The notes under the pieces are model-generated. The model was given only the letters and a program-made list of their open reading frames with translations, was not told the DNA's origin and did not search any database. DNA of 60,000 bases, taken from the NCBI GenBank assembly GCA_030704615.1, contig CM060731.1, forward strand, positions 23,376,001 through 23,436,000, written 5' to 3'. This document shows, one piece after another, positions 59,320 to 60,000 of this stretch. A program made the translations under genes and the position numbers. Source of the stretch: Takakia lepidozioides. Its lineage: Eukaryota > Streptophyta > Takakiopsida > Takakiales > Takakiaceae. Within the stretch, counting starts at the first letter, position 1. Every line of letters begins with the position of its first letter.

Positions 59320-60000
59320 ACCCAAATATGTGCGCAAGGAATTCCATGATTTGCATATCTATACCTTTCTTCGGCATTTCTAGAGGCTGGGGAGACCTCA
59401 CAGCCATCACTCGCAAGGGTCTGGGCCCGGGAATCGGAAAGCTGCATCCCCACTTCTGCACCACAGCCTGCTCCGCAAATCTGCTGCATGATGTAAGGCT
59501 CCGCTCACCGCAAGGACAAACCAGGGCCTTGTCTCTCTGCGACCTCAGAGGAGCGCCGGATCGCACTGCCATCTGAGAGCCAAGACGGAGATGGCAACAG
59601 CGCTGGCTAGACTACAACTCACAAGCAGAGAATCCTTGTGCATCGACCAAGCCGATGGTAGTTGACACAATCTCACCAACAGTGAAACAGGACGAGCGTA
59701 TTGCATGTTGGCCCACGTGGAAAATCTCGGGCGTCTCTTTCGAGTCTGGTGCTCTCGAGCATGATAGGAGCTAAGCTTCATCAGAGGCACAGAGGCCACA
59801 TCAGAGGGTCGGATGTGCACAGATGCACTGAGCTGTCTCGGTAAGTGAAGATGACTGTAGGTATTTTAGTCGCTCTCTCTTGGAGGTAGGTACTCGTGGC
59901 TTGGGATGACCTGGCTTTGCAGGATTTGAAGCTGGATTTCATGCGAAGAGCCTGTTGTTACCTACTGCAATCTGTGAGGACAGCAGCTGCCTCCTCGGAA
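59320..60000. other. Unassigned sequence at window end
   Basis: No gene, RNA or element recognised. Small frames on both strands overlap each other and show no domain. Confidence 0.4.

Noticed and set aside
59545-59820. 91-codon minus-strand frame
   Set aside because: No domain, overlapped by equally long frames, no splice support.

Overview
The window is nuclear DNA of a streptophyte plant, most likely a seed-free land plant or a charophyte alga. Evidence: genes split by many GT-AG introns, a spliced cytosolic ribosomal protein gene with plant-type promoter boxes (TGGGCC plus a telobox), a PLS-DYW pentatricopeptide gene, and dense plant-type transposable elements. The species cannot be fixed from the sequence.

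Layout. (1) 1-27.9 kb is a nest of mobile elements. The host of the nest is a decayed minus-strand Ty3/gypsy retroelement (about 21.8 down to 1.16 kb: gag zinc knuckles, protease, a Dnmt3-like cytosine methyltransferase domain, RT, RNase H, integrase and a terminal PHD finger). It is interrupted twice. A 2,160-bp TG...CA element (2228-4387, TSD CCAC) splits the integrase. A 12,292-bp Mutator-like DNA transposon (7421-19712, 11-bp TSD) sits between protease and methyltransferase. In both cases removing the insert plus one TSD rejoins the gypsy protein in frame. The Mutator-like element carries two divergent spliced genes: a SWIM-zinc-finger transposase (+) and a ParB-like/beta-class DNA methyltransferase gene (-), with about 21 palindromic repeat units at the 5' side of the latter. 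A second, partial copy of the methyltransferase opens the window. An L1-like LINE (24.3-27.9 kb) closes the nest.

(2) 27.9-35.3 kb holds two intact, nearly identical three-exon genes for ribosomal protein uS13 (RPS18) in direct tandem duplication, separated by a foldback element full of CAATTCAATTGAATTG palindromes.

(3) 35.4-57.6 kb is ordinary genic DNA: a CRTAC1-like FG-GAP/ASPIC gene (+), a complete 17-exon PRP19 gene (-), a RING-H2 E3 ligase head-to-head with PRP19 (+), and a DYW-class PPR gene (-) that is broken near its 3' end. Two target-site-flanked 5'-truncated insertions of one LINE family lie in introns. (4) 57.6-60 kb has CT microsatellites, a LINE 3'-ORF fragment and unassigned sequence.

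The most interesting item is the Mutator-like transposon that pairs a transposase with a ParB-methyltransferase protein and a palindromic array, inserted in a retroelement that carries its own cytosine methyltransferase: two unrelated DNA-modifying enzymes in nested elements.
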